A DNA stretch of 64,000 nt from assembly GCA_001768325.1 (NCBI GenBank), contig MENQ01000023.1, positions 177,150-241,149 on the forward strand, in the 5' to 3' direction. This DNA is from Bacteroidetes bacterium GWC2_46_850 (GTDB lineage Bacteria > Bacteroidota > Bacteroidia > Bacteroidales > Dysgonomonadaceae). The notes under the pieces were generated by a model. That model was not told where the DNA came from. It did not search any database and saw only the letters and a program-made list of their open reading frames with translations. Below are positions 63,317-64,000 of this stretch, piece after piece (positions within the stretch are counted from its first letter, which is position 1; every line of letters starts with the position of its first letter). The translations under genes were made by a program, and so were the position numbers.

Positions 63317-63697
63317 ATGTGGAAAGATTTGCTTTTTGTGGGTATTGGTGGTGGTGTAGGCAGTATGCTGCGCTTTTTTACTTCCCGGCTGGCGGCTCGT
63401 TTTATTCATCATGAATGGTTGTTTGTGGGCACCTTCACTGCCAACATCGTGGGATGCCTGCTCATTGGTTTGTTTTCAGGGTGGATTTTGTCTCATCAGC
63501 CTGAAAATCAATCTTTTCGTCTGATGATGATTGTCGGTTTCTGTGGTGGCTATACCACATTCTCTACCTTTGCCTTTGAGAATCTGCGTTTGATTGAGAT
63601 GAATCAGTGGGGGCTCTTTACATTGTATACCTCCGCAAGCATCATTTTAGGACTCCTGTCGGTATGGGGCGGCATGAAGCTAGGGCATTTAGTGTAA
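63317..63697 (+). CDS. crcB: Fluoride ion channel CrcB/Fluc
   Basis: A 126-residue four-helix membrane protein. Conserved features are GGGVGSMLRF near the N-terminus, TFTANIVGCLLIG and GFCGGYTTFSTFAFE, which holds the fluoride-track phenylalanines and threonines. It functions as a dual-topology dimer that exports fluoride. ATG at 63317 (MWKDLLFVGIGG) fits the family; a longer reading from 63290 would use TTG and add nine residues. No fluoride riboswitch was recognised upstream. Confidence 0.93.
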   Translation: MWKDLLFVGIGGGVGSMLRFFTSRLAARFIHHEWLFVGTFTANIVGCLLIGLFSGWILSHQPENQSFRLMMIVGFCGGYTTFSTFAFENLRLIEMNQWGLFTLYTSASIILGLLSVWGGMKLGHLV

Positions 63698-63707
63698 AAA
63701 AGAAAAC

Positions 63708-63731
63708 GCCGGAAGGTATATCCTCCCGGCG
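63708..63731 (-). terminator. Rho-independent terminator for the leftward gene at the right edge
   Basis: CGCCGGAAGG pairs with CCTCCCGGCG (one A-C mismatch) around a TATA loop. On the minus strand it is followed by TTTTCTTTTTT. It is therefore a terminator for the leftward gene fragment at 63753-64000, and also separates it from crcB. Confidence 0.8.
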
Positions 63732-63752
63732 CACAACAGAACATGTTAGGTT

Positions 63753-64000
63753 TTATAACTTTTTGATTCGGATGTTTCTGAACATTACCTTTGATCCATG
63801 TCCGAGAAATCCGATGTGCCCGGTTTTATTGAGTAGTCCCGGATGATCCCGTTTATCTACAGTGCCGTTTTTTGAAGCCTCACGGATATTCCCATCGAGG
63901 ATGGTCGTTCCGTAAGCACCCGAGTAACTACCCCTTGATTATTCCGGAGCATTTGCACCCACAGATTTTATCTGATTCTTTGATCCCAACAACTTCGGGA
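63753..64000 (-). pseudogene. 3' end of a DUF1080-like gene with an in-frame stop
   Basis: The minus-strand reading frame runs in from the window edge and ends at TAA (63753-63755). The C-terminal peptide GHIGFLGHGSKVMFRNIRIKKL (shown in part: GFLGHG, FRNIRIKKL) is typical of the end of DUF1080 / 3-keto-disaccharide hydrolase domains. In the same frame another TAA lies at 63939-63941, between peptide stretches ending GANAPE and starting SRGSYSGAYG. Both sides read as sensible protein, so a nonsense mutation (or a sequencing error) is likely. No start codon lies after the inner stop in a suitable place. Confidence 0.6.

Noticed and set aside
1..64000. tRNA, rRNA, CRISPR array or intact insertion sequence
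   Set aside because: No cloverleaf-like sequence, rRNA segment, regularly spaced repeat or transposase gene was seen in any intergenic region by eye; short or diverged examples could still be missed.

Overview
This window reads as a chromosomal piece of a Bacteroidales bacterium (phylum Bacteroidota). The composition is moderate in GC, and several genes have TAnnTTTG -7 boxes, with one full TTTG-N20-TACTTTTG promoter. Families typical of the phylum are present: a UpxY-type NusG paralog, BACON and fimbrillin-like lipoproteins, Cys/Asn leucine-rich repeats, a HYC_CC_PP-type protein, a TGS-uridine kinase fusion and membrane-anchored AraC regulators. Protein style resembles Dysgonomonadaceae (Proteiniphilum/Petrimonas-like), but that is an impression, not a proof.

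Layout. 1-12.5 kb is mostly core genome: the lgt 3' end, a flavodiiron protein, nagB with a terminator, a GNAT enzyme, an esterase, a metallophosphoesterase-propeller fusion, an AddA/RecB-like helicase-nuclease coupled to YciH/SUI1, a TGS-uridine kinase and mnmE. From the mnmE 3' end to about 26.6 kb is accessory: a GNAT enzyme, a DUF6794 protein, a FrnE-like DsbA, a tightly overlapping type I restriction-modification operon (hsdM-hsdS-yhcG-hsdR-ygjP), a methyltransferase, a UpxY-like antiterminator and umuDC. 26.6-34.3 kb holds two different L,D-transpeptidases, an AhpD-like protein behind a perfect dyad, a 2-oxoacid dehydrogenase E1a-E1b-E2 operon without E3, and a beta-helix lipoprotein.

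34.3-47.5 kb is a leftward metal-resistance region. A HYC_CC_PP-like protein leads cusA, cusC, cusB, an HMA lipoprotein and a CPH-type CopB ATPase, all likely driven by one well-formed promoter; they would move Cu(I)/Ag(I) from cytoplasm and periplasm to the outside. Upstream lie a second TolC and a DUF1846 protein. 47.6-56.4 kb is an 8.76-kb block of surface lipoproteins (a 1206-residue leucine-rich-repeat protein, a BACON protein, a gluzincin-type metallopeptidase) plus a 7TM-AraC regulator. It is bracketed by a 49-bp direct repeat that matches the 3' end of the neighbouring polyferredoxin gene, as if the block had been inserted there.

56.4-62 kb contains a DUF362 protein with a membrane polyferredoxin, and an operon of ECF S-component, phosphoribosyltransferase and TonB-dependent receptor. 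Together they look like an uptake and processing system for an unidentified ligand. The window ends with a CE1-like esterase, the fluoride channel gene crcB, a leftward terminator, and the 3' end of a gene that carries an in-frame stop. No rRNA, tRNA, CRISPR array or intact insertion sequence was found.
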